From positions 1 to 5,761 of the forward strand of contig WTAK01000416.1 in NCBI GenBank assembly GCA_013139625.1: 5,761 nt of DNA. Direction: 5' to 3'. The translations under genes were made by a program, and so were the position numbers. Positions 5,467 to 5,761 of the stretch are shown one piece after another (positions within the stretch are counted from its first letter, which is position 1; every line of letters starts with the position of its first letter). The notes under the pieces are model-generated. The model saw only the letters and a program-made list of their open reading frames with translations, had not been told where the DNA came from and searched no databases. The stretch is from Candidatus Delongbacteria bacterium. Its GTDB lineage: Bacteria > UBA4055.

Positions 5467-5761
5467 TTAGTTAGCTTTTACCGGTTTAACGTATCCGAAT
5501 TTTTTCGGTACAGTGAATTTATTTATCAAAGGTACTACAGTGTTCATGAGTAGAATAGAGTATGAGACACCTTCAGGATATCCACCACATATTCTGATCG
5601 CAACTGTAAAGAATGCCAGTCCGATCGCGAATATTATATTACCTTTGTTTGAAATTGGTGATGTTACCATATCAGTAGCCATGTAGAAAGCTCCGAGTGC
5701 AAGTCCACCTGCTAAAATATGGAATACCGGATCATAACCCATTGCCCAAGTGAATAAATAA
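5467..5761 (-). CDS. rnfD: Rnf complex subunit D, partial (3' end)
   Basis: RnfD (homologous to NqrB) is a large multi-helix membrane subunit with covalent FMN and is thought to take part in ion transport. Only the last 97 residues and the stop are visible; the frame stays open to the right edge, so the ATG at 5742 is internal. Recognisable parts are [12 protein letters not shown], then [19 protein letters not shown], and the [15 protein letters not shown] block near the end, all characteristic of RnfD/NqrB C-termini. The flavinylated Thr region lies outside the window. The TAA stop runs straight into the GGAG of the rnfG Shine-Dalgarno, which favours reinitiation by the same ribosomes. Confidence 0.95.
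   Translation of the reverse strand, partial: YLFTWAMGYDPVFHILAGGLALGAFYMATDMVTSPISNKGNIIFAIGLAFFTVAIRICGGYPEGVSYSILLMNTVVPLINKFTVPKKFGYVKPVKAN

Overview
The window is AT-rich bacterial DNA. It is dominated by the 3' part of an rnf operon, read right to left on the minus strand. Rnf is the membrane complex that couples electron transfer between reduced ferredoxin and NAD+ to ion (Na+ or H+) transport. The visible order is rnfD (3' end only), rnfG, rnfE, rnfA, rnfB. This matches the end of the CDGEAB arrangement known from Acetobacterium and Thermotoga, so rnfC should lie beyond the right edge. The Rnf machinery suggests an anaerobe or fermenter. Base composition, the membrane-anchored FGE/SUMF1-like protein and the zinc-ribbon protein would fit an uncultured FCB-group or similar candidate phylum. 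That placement is a weak inference and no marker gene settles it.

Layout, left to right: a perfect 21-bp palindrome (5-25); a plus-strand zinc-ribbon protein with a five-residue repeat domain (45-449); a convergent minus-strand membrane-anchored FGE/SUMF1-like protein (502-1413) whose true C-terminus has been shifted out of frame and continues to 441; an AT-rich intergenic stretch with a candidate promoter and a 24-bp imperfect direct repeat (1414-1544); a minus-strand EamA/DMT-type transporter (1545-2462); a strong intrinsic terminator (2474-2502); then rnfB, rnfA, rnfE, rnfG and partial rnfD up to 5761.

The rnf genes are packed for coupled translation. rnfD and rnfG are 9 nt apart, rnfG and rnfE overlap by 8 nt, rnfE and rnfA overlap by one base (TAATG), and rnfA and rnfB are 28 nt apart, each with a good Shine-Dalgarno. 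RnfD and RnfG are the flavin subunits, RnfA and RnfE form the membrane core with an intramembrane iron-sulfur site, and RnfB is the cytoplasmic iron-sulfur arm. The operon ends at the terminator. The transporter gene starts only 11 nt beyond the U-tract and has no ribosome binding site.

No wholly new system is evident. The points most worth a second look are the single-base frameshift in the FGE-like gene, an RnfB whose C-terminal cluster region has lost several ligand cysteines, the pentad/decad repeat of the zinc-ribbon protein, and the transporter start set directly behind a terminator.
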